Assembly (NCBI RefSeq): GCF_030463535.1
Contig: NC_132896.1
Location: 16,721,709-16,785,708, forward strand
DNA from: Salminus brasiliensis
Taxonomy: Eukaryota; Chordata; Actinopteri; Characiformes; Bryconidae
DNA: 64,000 bases
Direction of reading: 5' to 3'
Below, piece after piece: positions 38,030-53,000 of the stretch. Under the pieces are notes generated by a model. The model saw nothing but the letters and a program-made list of their open reading frames with translations, did not search any database and was not told the DNA's origin. The position numbers were made by a program, and so were the translations under genes. How positions within the stretch are numbered: the stretch's first letter is position 1; each line of letters starts with the position of its first letter.

Positions 38030-38123
38030 TTAGTCCCAGATCTTTGGCAAATTCTCCAGGATTCTCCTACGGTGAGATGGGTTTGTAACTCCAGAAGCAC
38101 GCAGGTCCTCCTCAGTAATTCCA
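38030..38123 (-). CDS. inppl1: inppl1 coding exon 27 (end of SAM, stop)
   Basis: It encodes residues 1204-1234, [20 protein letters not shown] to the C-terminus KIWD, then TAA. It aligns with human DITEEDLEEAGVQDPAHKR. The acceptor is TCTATAG. A minus-strand AATAAA at 37012-37017 is a possible poly(A) signal about 1 kb downstream. Confidence 0.94.
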
Positions 38124-41100
38124 CTATAGAGAAGCAACATTTCAGACACATCAATGGTTAACAATTATATCAATAGTAAAGAGCTATGAGCAAATGCTCA
38201 CATTGTGCTCCAGGATAAAGCCTAATTGTGGACTAAAGTTCTATGTCAAACGCTTTTCATCATTAGAAATATAATTTGTTCTAATCTTAGTCTTATTTTG
38301 GGTCTGGCAAACCAGCTCTAATTCTATGATTCTCTGCTCTACTTTTGGGAAACCGCTATCCTGCACAATTCCCTGCGCCAGTACATCGTATACAGCTCAT
38401 ACTGGGTTAGATAATTGGGTGATAAATTGGATCAGGTACTGAAACTGCTTTGCAATGGCTTCCCGGAGCAAAACCCAGTCTGAATGCCCAGAGCAATTTG
38501 CTCACCTGAAGTAATCCAGGTCATCCCAGCCATTGAGACTAAGGCCATGAGTGTAGCACTGCAGCCCCAAAGTACTCAGCAGTTCTCGCACTGTCTCTGG
38601 AGCACCACGTAGAACTGACACCTGTGCACACCAACATTTCAGCAATAAAGCAACATTGTAAGACTACAGAAAAATGTATGTAACAAATAGGTAGGTAGGT
38701 CAGTAAATACAGTACTGAGTAAAAGTCAAAGCCATTGTTTTGCCTAATTCTTTTACAAAATGTCTATTATGTAGACATTCTTCAGTTTTCTGCACTAGGT
38801 AAGAAGCAGAAAACATACATTCGCCAGAAAATGGCACAAAAGCCTCAACAAATCTTTCAGTCTTAGAAGTTGGAGCATTTTCTGCTTCCTCCCATCCAAG
38901 TAATCCCAAACACATTTAATGATGTTAAGGTCTGGACTGTGTTTAGGGTGTTCAGTCCATCGTTCTAAAAACACCAGCAGCTTCAGCATTTGCTTCCAGG
39001 GAGTTACATTTTCCCAGTATCCCAGTTGTTTAACTTTCTTTTGGAAGCTCCTGTTTTCACTCATTTTCAAATTCCTAATGCAAGTGGATTATCACATGTC
39101 AATCTTCTTGAAATATCTCCTGAAAAACTTACTTAATGGCCAGTTTGACTTGAAATTAAATAAATTAAGGCTGCTCTCTGACTTTTTCACAATATTGCAC
39201 AACACTGTGTGATTAGATAACTAACTAAACTAACTACAACACTGTATGATCCATAATGTTTATACAGTACCTCTTTTTCCCAGCAGTAACTCGCCTCGGA
39301 TGCTAAGGCATAATCATAGCCATAATGCCTTGGCTGGACAGACCTGTAGCTTGAGGGGTACTTCTTATCTGTTGGCAGAAAGTCCACCTCACTCAATGAT
39401 TTGGCTATCTGTAGAGCAGTAAGTGAGTTATCCCCTGATGCTGCAGGTGGTTGTTCCACAATCCATGGAGCGGATGCCTCGCAATGAGGGACCCTTGTGG
39501 ACACGTACGGGTACAGTTTTGGTCCATTGCGTACAGGCACTGGCCGCTCCTGGTGCAACCTGGAAAACTCTTTCTTAACCATCTCCTTGTGTGGCCTTTG
39601 CACATCACGTGCAAAGACTGAATGGTTCATGTGAGTAATCCCTAATTTCTTGACAGGTAATATGGACTCCTGAGTTACACTAGGCCTTTGAATTTGTGAC
39701 TGGAAAGAAGGATTTGACATGCTGTTCTTTTGGTTTTGGGCAGGGTTTGATAGGTTCGGTCCAGGGAAAAGTTGGTAGGACGAAGTCGGTTGAGGTGTCA
39801 GTTGGGTTGGCCGGTCAGAAGGTGGTGTGTAAGGTGGCAGAGAGCCAGGAATCTCTATTTCTGTGAAGTCACACCTCCGGGCAGCTCTCCGGTCATGGCT
39901 GTGTCCACCTGTGACTTTAGGAAGCTGAATCGCTGAGTCCCTGATCCAAGCGCAGGGCTCCTTGGGCAAGGAGACGTCCTCTACTTTTCTCAATATGGGA
40001 ACACCCTCAAACATGAAGTAGGCTGGGTTAGTGTAGCTGTTAGGAGCCACACTACGAGTAGCTGATGGACCTCTGCAATAGAGCCAGAAAGCAGAACTGT
40101 AAAAAGTCAAAAGTCAGTTGCGGAAAGTGCTATGATTGGAAAAAGACTATGTGAATGCCCAGAACACCTACTCATACATGAAGGATTTAACAGTTTCACT
40201 TCCTATGCATGTTCTATCAACAGCAAAGCAAGCTACTCACTGACTGAGAGGTGCACGAATGGGTGAAGGTGACCAAGGGCCCCTAACTGATCCCTTATCA
40301 TCCTTTTCAATGCAGAACCACTCTGTAACAGGCAAATAAACACACAGTTCATGCCAAGGGGCTGTATAAATAACCCAGCTGTCTAGGGTAAAAGCCTGAG
40401 GCATACAGAGAGAGTGGCACACTCACGCTCAGCGTCCTAAAGGCCTCAGGATGCATCTGGACAAGGTCTGTTAGCAAGGAGCCAAAAGAGGAAGCCATAA
40501 CAGATAAAAGAAAAAGCAGAGCAGAAACGACAGAGGAAGCAAAAGGGGAAGAGCCATGGTGGGCGCCCAGTGAGCAGGTTGAATATAAGGAAGCGATAGA
40601 GCACTAAAAAACTGATTGAAGAGCAGAAAGGACAAGAAGCTGACTCACCATAGACTCGCTCCCGGGTCCGGCGCCTGTTCGGTGGCACATAGACCTTAAT
40701 TTGGCCTCGGATAGAGCCCATCTCTTCACCTCTATGGGTCAGATATGTCTCAAATGACTCCAAGGAACTGGTTATTACTGACTGCAGAGCCACACAGCAT
40801 TCACCTGGAACAACACAAGTGCCTCAAAACCACAAACAAAAACACTGTCACTGTCATAAGTACATTTCTAACAATGCTGGTACACACCATATGACTCGAA
40901 GCCATCACATGACTTCACAGAAAGCAGCAAGTGCTGGTCTCGAAGATACTCCATATCTGATACAAGGGGATGAAGCTGTAGAAAGAGAAACAGGGAGAGA
41001 AAAATCAAGAGTTGTTTTTCCCAAGGCCACACAGGCTGAGCCAGTATCAGATAATTTTTTACTGTTTTCAAGCTTTGTTTGTAAATGTCAGCTACACTTT

Positions 41101-44100
41101 GTATTATGTGAAGATTTCATAAATAGATGAAATGGCCCAAACTCAATATAAGGCAATATTCTTAAATCAACATCAGCATTTGCTCACTCATTAACAGCAT
41201 GTTTACTAGCATGTTCAGCATTTTGTGTGGTATCACTGCTCTTCTTCCTCATTCATAACAATCATTTGTGCTGATGGCATATTGCACAAATAATTAAAAT
41301 TCATTCAAAAAAGCATTAAAAAAGGACTGAAGTGATCAAAGTTTCTGCTTTGTCATGTTTTAAAGTAAGTATTAATTCATCCTATATTCAGGTATAAATA
41401 ATACATCATCCAGTTTGTGTCAAGCTTTGGGACTCTCTGTACATATAAACGCTTTATCTTTTACCTTGTTTTTCTTGCAACCATATTTAACAACGGCTGG
41501 ATATTATTACTATGATTACTATGATTAATAGTACTTCATTATTGTCATTGTGGCACCCAATACAGTCTCTGAGCTTTGGTCATTTTTATACAATAGCTCA
41601 TTAACATATTGATTTTGAGTAGCTTTTATCAAGGATATATGTAAAAATACCACAGCGGTAGAGTGGCCACACCACACTGGCCACCACCACAGTGACTTCA
41701 CAAACTGGACTTCATTACCACTCCCCAACCAAATCTGGCTTTTTTTACATTAAAACTACTGTTTTATGATTCTGAGATTAGTTACAACAACATCGTTGTA
41801 TATCTTCAACAATTTCTAGTTGTACAGCCAATCTTATCACTTTACTTTAATGCCTCCTAACAAACAGGCAAGCTAATGTATATATAATGACTGAACCTTG
41901 GGAAGCTGTTTTGAAGACCAGCCCAGTTTGAGGAACCCTGGCACCTCACAGCTCTGCGAGTCATTCTCCGTGGAACGGCGTGGCTCTACACAGGAAGAGG
42001 GCAAAAACAGAAAAGAAAACAAGGAACTCCTACATGTATCTTATGACCCGTTGAAAATGTAACAGAAACACGCCAGACATACAGACTTTCGAAAGCCTGC
42101 TAAGCTGATGGAAAATGGTGAACAAAAGGCACCTCCTAGACAGCGAGAGTGGAACTCAATGAAAAACTTGGCTTTGCTGGCAGTCTTTACTATGGCCTCA
42201 ACAGTCTCCAGTTCAATCCAAGCCCGGTCCGAACATGAATCTAGTTGCAAGACAGAGACGGGTGCATTTGTTTAGCAAAATAGTTGTAAAACCATCACAA
42301 ATGTTGTCAAGGCAGCTGTCTTTTCCAGAGCATTGCCCTATAGCATGTTGCAGAGGTTGTGAAGGTTACAGAGATTACATAGTGTGGCAGCAAAATACTT
42401 CTTAGCTGTGATTGTACAGAAAGCATCAATTACACATTATGGAGAACTAAGATGCTGTAAAGGAAATGTCCTTCAGAGAACTGCATGGTCAGCCAACTCC
42501 TGATAACCCCAGTTATTGCAAAATGAGGAACGGGGAAAGAAGAATGTACAAGAGGCTCAAACTGAAGGAGAAACCAACAGTATTAGTTTGATGCCGTTCA
42601 CAAACCTTGCCTGGGGAACTGTGCAGTCACACCGACTTGAAATGTCGCAAAAACAGGAGAATGGTCACTGGTGAAGATGTCATCAGTGCAGCCTAAGATA
42701 AATGACTAGACTGATCACCATAGAACACAACACCAAAGAAATACAACAGACAGCTGAACCTTACACACACTATATGCACTATGAGTGACATTGCTGAGGA
42801 GGACAAATTGTGTAGACTTGTTCATTTTTAGAACTGCAAAACAGACAGGATATGACTTTGATGGTGGACCACAGGCCAGCGGCCTCTGCAAACATATTCT
42901 AAGAAAACCTTTGTAGTCTTTATGTTATTCATTCTGGAATGCCACTGAACTAACAGCCCAATGCTTCTTCTCCCCATATGTAAACACAAACGGACTGAAT
43001 GGTTTTCAGCCTGGTAGCCATCCTATGACCATTTGTGTTATTTCTCAGAGGCTGATAGCTTGAGTTGATGCCTCTGACATTATGTTCTAAAGTTATTTTT
43101 GCCTAAAATGTGCTTATAAATAATGGTGGAGAGGTAGATGGAAACTGACTGTATAGATATACAGTATCTATACAGACATTTCATATGACATTCAGAAAAG
43201 ATGTGTACATTTACTGCTGGATAGTAAATAAATGGCTTTTTTCCATTGCACACAGTGTGACCCCTGGTTCCTGTCACCACAATAGCAAAGAGTCCGTAGG
43301 TTTTCAACAGTGAAGCATTTTACCACCCACCATTAAACACCATGAATGACTTACATTCCAACAAATTATTCAGGAAAATTTTACAGAAATGTACAGTTAA
43401 TCAAATTGCAAAAATATATTTAAATTGGCAACATTTTCTATTTGGCACGTTTTAAAACAAGTCCCTGGTTCATATGTTTCAGTGTTTATGTGTGGTTCTG
43501 TGAACTTTTTTAACAAAAACACCAAGTGTAGCTTGTCAATAATTGCCATAACTAAAGCTCACACAAACTAGTGTTTATCATACCATACGAAGTACAAGTG
43601 ATGTACGTTTCTGGGTATGATTTCCACAAAACACGGTCACACCATGAAGGCCCATTCACTCGCACCTGAGAACAGACAGGAGAAGCAGATCAATTGATAT
43701 AACTTTTTCTGCCAATGGAATAAGAAACTGTCAGTTATTAGTTACACACCAGAAATGTCTATAAATGATTTGAATAATAATATTATGTTCTCACGCCATT
43801 GAAGACGATTCCACTTGATGAGATATCAGACCATATCCATAATGTTTTGGCATATAATAATAATATGTGAGAACACTTGGGCATTAGCTTGTATGCATTT
43901 GGCTCTTATCCTAAAGAAAATTATATTCCCTTTCACTGACCTGAAACATCAGACATTCTTTATGCCTTAAAGACTGCAGCATCTGCTCCCCTTATTTAAG
44001 CACACAGGCATTACTCAATCCAATTTTAGAAGTCATGACATCTGACCTAACAGGACTGTGGCTCAACCCTGGATTGAATATGTTCCTATTTTTGAGCTTC

Positions 44101-47041
44101 AGGCACTGATAATTAGTATTGCTAACACTGTGTGGCCAGCAGTTCAAAACACCTGCACAGCACTACTTACATGACATACAGCTCTCCAGACTGGTGGTTA
44201 ATGTCTGGCTACAGTGTAAGTGGTTTATGAGGAAAACATATGCTATATCTGGAACCATGAAGAGCTGTATACAGTATGTTCAGCCACCACCAGGGACTAA
44301 TGGTCAAACATAAAAGCTTAATGTATTAAACACATTACTATGAAGTCACACTAGTAAAATGACCAACATGTCAACAAATATTTTATCTTGCTAAAAATTA
44401 TGTCACAACTGAAGACTTGCGGATGCAGATCATTTTGTTTTCATTAGCAAATAATGCTTGAAACAAGAAAACTTGTCTGCCAATGGAATAAGACACTTTC
44501 AGTAGATACAGGTACTCAAAACAAGCCACCAATATTATAATTTCTTTAAAATGCATGTTATTATTACACTATTCTTAGACTAAGACACTCCCAAATACAA
44601 ATATATACAAATATTAGACATTTAGACTAGATTTAAGATTAAAATTTCACTTGCAAAGATTTCATACCATATACATAATTCAACATACTACATTGTCTCT
44701 ATCATTCAAACCAATTCCATTTTCTTTACATTTTTCTTTTTTTTTTGCATAATGATAATCTGGCAGCTTTATTTTACATTGTGTCAACATTTGAGGATGA
44801 ACTGACCAATAGAAATAGTCTGTGTTGACTTCCATTGAAGTTCTATGTACTTCTGTACAGTTGTCATTTTGGAAGTACAAGGTTTTGCGTGGCAGATATA
44901 TATAGAATTAGTGAATTTAGATGCAAGAATTGGAGCAAGTAAATCAAGACTGAGTAGTCTAACAGACTAAGGGTAACTGAAATGAGGAAAGTTCTACCCC
45001 ACTGGTCTTGTATTTCTGCCATAGGTAGCAGTCTCTGGAGCCACGCTCATACCGGTAGGTGGGTGGAAATGTGATCTTCTCCTCCTCTGAGAACGGGAAA
45101 GAGCCAATATGAATTGGAAACACTGAACACAAACATCAGATTTGCTATCAGAACTGTGAAACTTTCTATCAATTTTAGTGTGGTGTTTTCTGATATTGAG
45201 ATTAAAAGAGAACCATACTGAAGCTAAAGAAGGCCTTTCTTTTATGTCGCTCTCTGGTCAGCTGGTCTGCACACATGAGCTCGTCAAACTCCCGCTTTGA
45301 CACATGCTTTAGAATGTCCTGCAGGAGAAAGAAGGGGAAAGATTTGAGTTCAGAAACTGAGAACAATAAATGGCATCTCACAGAGCAACACAAGGTCTGT
45401 GCTAAAGTTCAGGAGATACTGCCGTTAACAGCATAAATAATTACATTAAACTGGACTGCAAGGACATAAGCACCAATGGCAAGAAGAGCCAAACTGAAAA
45501 AGTAGCTTAGAAGCAGTAGAAGTAACTTAGGACAACTGTGTGACCTGAACATCAAGGTCCAGGCGGTAATTGAGGTCCCCACACCAGAAGAGATGTGTGA
45601 AGCGAAGACTGATGTCTACAGCACCAAGCTGCCGGTCCCCCAGGGACAGCAGTCTGAGGATATCTTGGAAGTTCTGGTTCCTCCTAAATGTATCAAAAAA
45701 ATAAATCAACAATGGTTCTTGGAAATACCCACACTGTATTCATGCTGCTTACATGCCTAACAATGTAACACCACAAAGGCTCAAACTCCAGTCCTGAGGA
45801 TAGCTCTATCAGACCTGATTCAACTCGATAACAAATTATCAAATTATCATCTAGATAACAAATTATCAAGATGTGTAGAGGCGCAAACTGGGAAAAACTC
45901 AGACCTGAAAAAAAGAACTATGGCATTATGTTTAACGTGGGGGCGCTGAGGGTGCTCTAGTCAGTTTGCTGTAAATGATCCAAACTTTACAGATAAAGGG
46001 GAATTTCTCATTGTGGTTTGATATGAAAAGGTTCATTGTAGAGACGCATACAACTCTGATTTCTTTACAATGAGCGTAATTTCATTTCATGACTATCCAA
46101 AATCAACAGTGAAAACACTTGTTTTATGTGCAATATTGATAATGGTAAAGTAGTAGTGAATCCAAAAATCTATTTTAGAAATTCTTTCCAAAACTAGCTA
46201 AAATTTCTAAAATATATACCGAAAAAAATCATGTAAAACAATGTAGTGTATTTGTGTCCATTTCATGTAATAAAGCTGTGTGATGTAGCTTTTAGAGCCA
46301 TTCACTAATCACCACCATGATCAAAAATTAAGGCCTCCAGAACAGAGCATTTCATATTACACCACTCTGAATCTTTAAATAAACAAAAAACAAAAAAGAT
46401 CACATGTATATGTAGCTTTATGACTTTTCTTTCTCAAAAAGAACACAGCAACCGTCCTTTACACTGTATGGAAATTTCATTTTGAACAGGCCAACAGAAA
46501 TGCCCAACTGTATGAACTCCAGTTACACTGATTTTTTATTAATGGGAACTTTTGCATTCTTCTATGAAGATTACTATTTTAGGAAAACATGGATTTGTTT
46601 TCAGCAGCTCTAACCCCAACCACTTTTCTGTGTCTCTGCCTTCAAGACTGAAGTTTGAGTGCCTGAAGCATTAGTGTACATTCTAGGATTGTTGAATAAG
46701 CAGGAAAGGAAGTCGATTAAAAATGGCACCGGATGTTGTCTGATATGGGAAGAGTGCATGGATGTGGGTGTGGGTGAATACCGGAGTGCCTTCTCACTGC
46801 CGGATGTCAGGTGACAGTTCACAAAGCCCATGGACGTGCCATTAAAAAGGAAGGAGATGCCCACAGCCCCTTTGTTTCCTGCAAGCATTCAGACAAAACA
46901 CTGTACTGCTTCTATAAACTTCAGTTGAATGGTCTGTTTCTTCTCTCTTGGCATATTTGGCTGCTGGCCATAAGGCTGAGGAGAGGAACTGAAGAAAAGG
47001 GGAGAGGGAGAGAGACAAAGAGAGAGAGAGGGGGCAAGAGC

Positions 47042-47077
<36 letters not shown>

Positions 47078-50000
47078 GAGAGAGAGAGAGAGGGAGAAGC
47101 CTAATGTATTTGAGACTTTGTTAGTAATGACTGTACCGAGTGTGTTCCCCAGTCCCGTCTTTACACTGGCTGTGTTTACTTGGCTGATGCGTCCCTCATG
47201 CTCAGGCCTCACGAAGACAGCCAATCTGATGTTCCAAAGACACTGCAATGCCACCTGCAGGACGTTCACACACAGCACAGGCTCAGAGGAAGCAGTTTAA
47301 AATACAGTCAAGTCTGTTAGTGGATCATTTTTGCTCTGTACACCACCTCAGCAATTTGAATTAACCCCTTTAAACCCCTTTAAACAGCCTGTGCCAACTT
47401 CTATTACCAAAGAATAGCTCCACCAGTTTCTATAGAATTCCCTGCTACTGAATATTACACCTTATTGTTTAATAAGCCTTTCTGCGTTAAAGGGTTAATG
47501 ATGTTGATAGAAGTAGCAGAAAAAAATAATAAATAAATTTTGTTCATTTTGCTGCAAAACTGATTGTATTGGAGCTTCGCAGTAGAGATGAATAATAACC
47601 CAAAACATACAGCATAAGTAACTCAATAGCTTCTTAATATAAATAAATGTTTTTAATGGAGTCAAACACCTGACCACAACCCAACTGAGCATGCTTCTCA
47701 CTTCCTGAAAACAAAGGCAGAAATACCCATAAACAACAAGTTATTGATGGCAGCTACTGTAAGTACCTGGCATCTCATGTGAGAAAGGCTTTTTGTGGCA
47801 TCCATAGGGTCCAGACTTTAGGCAGTCACTGACAAATGTTTTGCATCCAGATAGTTAAAATACTCCCCTTTATTTATAATTATGTTAGTTTGTCTAGTTA
47901 CCAGGAGGGACTATGTAACAGTGGCATTAACTGCAATATTAATGCAATATTTTTTGTTAAACCCCTTGAGTTTATCTTACCCATCCTTTAATTAATAAAT
48001 TTAGGCGAGCAGCTGGTGGAACTGAACTAATCCATTTAATAGCTGAAGTTGCTAAAGTCAGCAACCAAACCTATGTTCCTATATCTGCAGTTCTATAACC
48101 ATAAATAAGTATAATCATGGTACTCAAAACAAGAAAATATTTTTTTACTCCATTTCTCCATTTGTTTATTATTATGCTTAATCCACTGTTAAGAGAAAAT
48201 ATGTGTATATATATATTATAAATATGTATATATTAACATTATGTAACATTTTCAGTAGTTTAGGTGGAGGAAGGGCATTACGTACACTGATAATTAATCA
48301 GTCGAGATGAGGCCTCTAGTTTTGCTTGAGCACCAGCCACAGGTATCATCTTTATCCATTAGTTAGTTTGTCACTTTAGCATGCTCAGCTAACTTGTGCA
48401 GACAGTGGACAGTGTGGTCTCACTGTTATGTATTTTCCAGCTGGGGCAGTAATACAGTTGATGCGGGCAGTGCTTTGCTGCCGGGACGCATCAAGGTGCT
48501 CAGGCTGCTAGGATTCTTAAAAATGCATTTTACAGGATTTTTGTACGGAAACAAAATAATAAACACTTTCAGCAGTTTATACAGCGAGAGATAACGAATC
48601 ACTTTCTTTCAATGCCACAAATAGCACTGCTTGGCATAGTTTCAGCTTTTAGATGTAACACAGATCTTCACATTCCAGGAGGCTCTCACCTGCTTGAAGT
48701 CGACCTGAGAAGCGCTCTTGAGCGTGGCTCGGATATGCTCCACCCACTCTCTCTCTCCCTGTGAATTGTCTTGAGTCCCGAGTGCGTAGATGTCATGAGG
48801 CAGTGAGGAAATGGACTCATCAGGGGTCAGTCCCAGACCACAACAGGTCACCCAGGTCTGCAGATTACGGGGTGGCGGAGATCCACCTAGAAAAATACAA
48901 AACCACACCAACAAGATTATCAACATTCTCTTTACAGTCAGACACAGAACTGAAGATATAAACACAATATGCTTTTATTTTGCAGTCTTTACAGTCTGCT
49001 TTATGAAGTGTTTGACATATACTTCAATCGAGAAGACAGGCCTACCCATGTTCCATGTGCCCACAAACACAGAAATGATGTCCGGCTCGCTTTGTTGGGA
49101 ATGGGTTGTCTTCATCAGCTTCAGCAGCTGGCAGAAGGCCTCTCTTTTCTAAAGGAGACGATCACATAGTTGCATTTTCTGTATGATTGGACTGCTTTTT
49201 GAATCCCTGAAAACTGGCATGATATTGATATTAAATTATAACAGTGTAGTCTTTTTTTAAAGGTTGAATTATTTTTTTATAAGACAGCTTCACCTTTAAT
49301 TGCTGGTGAGCAAACATATTGTAAATGCCACTTTGATTACTTTGCTACTAAAAACATTTTCTACTAAAAAATTAAAACTGAATATTAAATATTACTCAAA
49401 ATAACATCACTATAAATCATTGTTGCTAGTGGGTTTCATTTTTTTGCGTTTATAACTGATTAATCTTTCTTAATTTATTGGCTAACCTTTAAACTCTCAA
49501 ACAGCAGTTCTCGTGGAGGGTTGTGGTGATTATCAACTACCATCCTCAGCTTGGCCGGGCTGCTCTGAAACTTCACCAGCTGCAAAACTAGCATCAAAAA
49601 ACATATTATGTTAGATAGCAGAGCAGCTTCAGTCCTCGATGGACTTAATCCAGCACAATTTGAAAATTTACCTGCTCAAACACACACATCTGAAACCTGA
49701 TAAGATTATCTGCCTAACCCCTTAAACAAAGAAAGCATTATTACAAACTTCTACTACCAAACAATAGCCCCATGAGTTTGTACAGAAGTTTCTGTAGTTA
49801 CTTTTGCTGCGTTAAGAGGTTGAACAGGTAAATCATCACACTGTGCTGTACTACAGCCCTCGAGGACCAGACCTGACCAGAATAGGGATTAGGGAACAGG
49901 TTCTGTATGAGACTGGGCCGTAACATACAGCCTAAAAAAATGGCACAAGATAAACTTACTCCTGTCGTGTGAGACAGTCTCTATTCCGAAAGCACCGATT

Positions 50001-53000
50001 GTCTTGTCAAAGAGGAGCACCCCATTGTCCACGTCTACAGACACTGTCTGCCTGCCGTACCTGACCACCTTCACCTGAACATGTGCAAAATTAGACAGAG
50101 ACAGTGTCTCAGAGACTCACTGTTTTGAGTATGTTGGTAGCATTAACATGCGGCTCGGGTGAACAGACCTCAAATGACTGCCAAAAACGCACAGCCATTC
50201 ACACCTGGCATTTTCATTGTGTCTCCAGTAAACCCATATGATTAGATTTTTGCTGGAGGAGGAGCATGGCCAACATTAATAATTAATTGATGAGATGAGG
50301 AACCTAGTTTCACTATGGCACCAGCCACAAGTATCATCTCCATCCATTATCAGTTTGTTATTGTCGCATGGTCCGCTAACTTGTGCAAAGGGTGGGTAGT
50401 GTGGTCTCACTGTTATGTATTTTCTGGCTGGGGTAGTCACACGGTTGATGTCCACGAGAACAATGTGGTCATATGTGTCTCTGACCATCTCTGAACGTTG
50501 TTCACACCTGTACTTTGTGCTGGCCACTCGGATCACCCATGATACATGTTAAAGTTAGGTGTGAACAGGGCCAGAGTCATGTTTTTTACAAATTAGCTAG
50601 ATATCAGAATCTATAAGAATTCCCATGAATAACACAAGGTATATCCTTCATAGTTAGGCTAGTGGATAAGGAGGGATATCTTGCCTGAAAGCTGTGTACA
50701 GGGATGGGTTTGGTGTGGTGTTTTACAGGTGATGCTGGCTCAGGTGCAGGTACTGGCTGCACAGATAGATTGTGATTGGCCACAGCCTCTTGAAGGGCCT
50801 TAAGAACCTATAAAAGAAACGACAAATATGACAAAAAGACAAAAACTGGAGATGGAAAACGTAGGTTACGAGGACATTCAGAAACACAGCATGACTGATC
50901 TGTCTTTTTGTTGTACCCTCTTCTCCAGAGAAGACAGCAAGTTACACAGGGCAGTTATCTTGTGGAGCAGAGTATCCAAGTTATCCTCAGGACCCTTTCC
51001 CAAATTCTACAGAACAGAAGACAAGACAGCAAGTTTGTTGAATGCACACAGGTCTAAACTAGAGCTACTGCTATACTAATCTAAACTTCTCCAACAAATC
51101 TCATTAAGTAGCCCTTCCTATGTAGATATGGGGATGCTAGAGCTGGGAAAACACTGAAATGTGCATGACAGGAGTAGTCCCAAGAGTCCTAAACTCTCAT
51201 TAATGAATGTACCTTTGTACCAGGGGCTTTCTTAGTCCTGGAGACCTCATATGCTCTGCATGTTTTTGTGTTTTTCATACTCTGGCTCACCTCATCAAGC
51301 ACACGAGAGGCTAGTTAACTAGTTAATTCACTAATGAGTTGAATCGGGTGTGCTAGATGAGGGAATGCACAAAAATGTGCATAGTGTGTGGTCGCCAGGA
51401 GGCAAACCTGCCTTAGACTGGAATGAGAATTTAATACCTATGTAAATCACTAGATGGCGCAATTTTGCATTTACCACAGTGGAGCCCTCATTTTAAGTCC
51501 CAATATTTCTTATATTATATTAAGTAATATAAGTGGTCATTTTTACCTGGATTTTAGGGCAGGTCAAGGGGCAACTGGGATGGTCAAACACTTTAGCCAG
51601 AGTCTCCAGACTGGACATGGTCTGATCAATCTCACTGCCGGAGGCAAAATCAAAAATCCATATTTTCTTTAATACAAGTGAATAAACATCAGCACCTTTA
51701 CAGCTACAGGTAACTGCATTAAAGGTGAGAGCTCAGTGGGTTATTGGGAAACTGGCATTTTAACATGTCATTTGGTGATGCAGGCAGTGATGTGGTACCT
51801 GTGCAGCCTATGGCAGGTGGTGGAGAGGAGTCGCTGGAGGAAGTGCAGCCCTGAACCTCCTTTCCTCAAACTCTCCAGATCCAGAGTTACATCACCATGC
51901 AAGTACTCACTCAGCAGTGCTACCATTTCAGAGGCCACACTGTTGAAAAAAAGTTACCACACCACATTCAGTCACTCACCAGATAAAGTCAACAGTATTG
52001 CTTTTTTTATTTGAATGATATGAATGTCCAACTTGTGGACTGCATCTCACTGCAACCACACACAAAACAATTTTCAGGGTATTATTTGAGTCTTTTTATA
52101 AGATTAGTAGCTACTTTTTTATCTTGAAAGGCAATACAAAATTTCACAATTAAATATTACAAAATTACCATCTTATTTCCAACAATTGTTTTCTACAGCT
52201 AAAAATACTCAACCATGCCTTGTTAATTCATGAATCTGGCATAAAGAATTTCACTTCACTGAGGCTCAGTGGTACCTCAGCGATTATAGCTCGGGGCTAT
52301 TGGTGAAAGGGTTCTAGGTTCGATACCCGGGCTCAGCAAGCTGCCACTGTTGGCCCCTTGAGCAAGGTCTTTCACCATCTCTGCTCCCCGGGCACTGGAG
52401 TTGGCTGCCCACCGCTGGAGGTGTGTGTGCTTACTGACCCTAGTTCACTGGTGTGTGTGTGTGTTCACTACCACAGATGGGTCAAATGCCGAGGACACAT
52501 TTCACTGTACATAGCCGCAATTTTTGGTTTCATGCTACGTCTCATAAGATTTCATCAGTGAACAACTGACTAAGCTTGAATATACACTAAAAAAAAAATA
52601 TGAAGGGCATAAATAAGATGTTTGACTGTTGAAACATTGTTATTAAGACTTGACTGCAGTTCCACTGTTCCACAGCCCAATGCTACTATTTCCCTTTGGG
52701 AATGGTAAACTTACACTAACATGCAGCTGCTGCAGTGTCCTATTCCACTGGCAAAGCTTTTCTACTGTGGGTTATACAAGATGTGTGTACATGCCATTGA
52801 ACCCTTAATTAAAACAACATTACTTTTAGAAATCAGCCAAACAAAGTTAAACTCTCAGCTTGGCTGACTTGTTCTGTACTTCACTAAAATTCTAGAATTC
52901 CAGAATTCTAGTGTGTCTGAATGGGTGTGAAGTGGATCCAAACACAAAACACAAGTTGGACTTGACTTACTACTTTAAACTAAGTGTCACCTGGGTGTGG

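Noticed and set aside
42607..42611. Second GC donor (CAG|GCAAGG) at the end of inppl1 exon 19
   Set aside because: Using it breaks the frame into exon 20. The GT five bases on (G|GTTTGT) keeps it.
49582..49587. Acceptor TTTTGCAG at the start of exon 10
   Set aside because: It shifts the frame. The acceptor TGCTAG just upstream gives ILQLVKFQ, matching human IRQLIKSQ.
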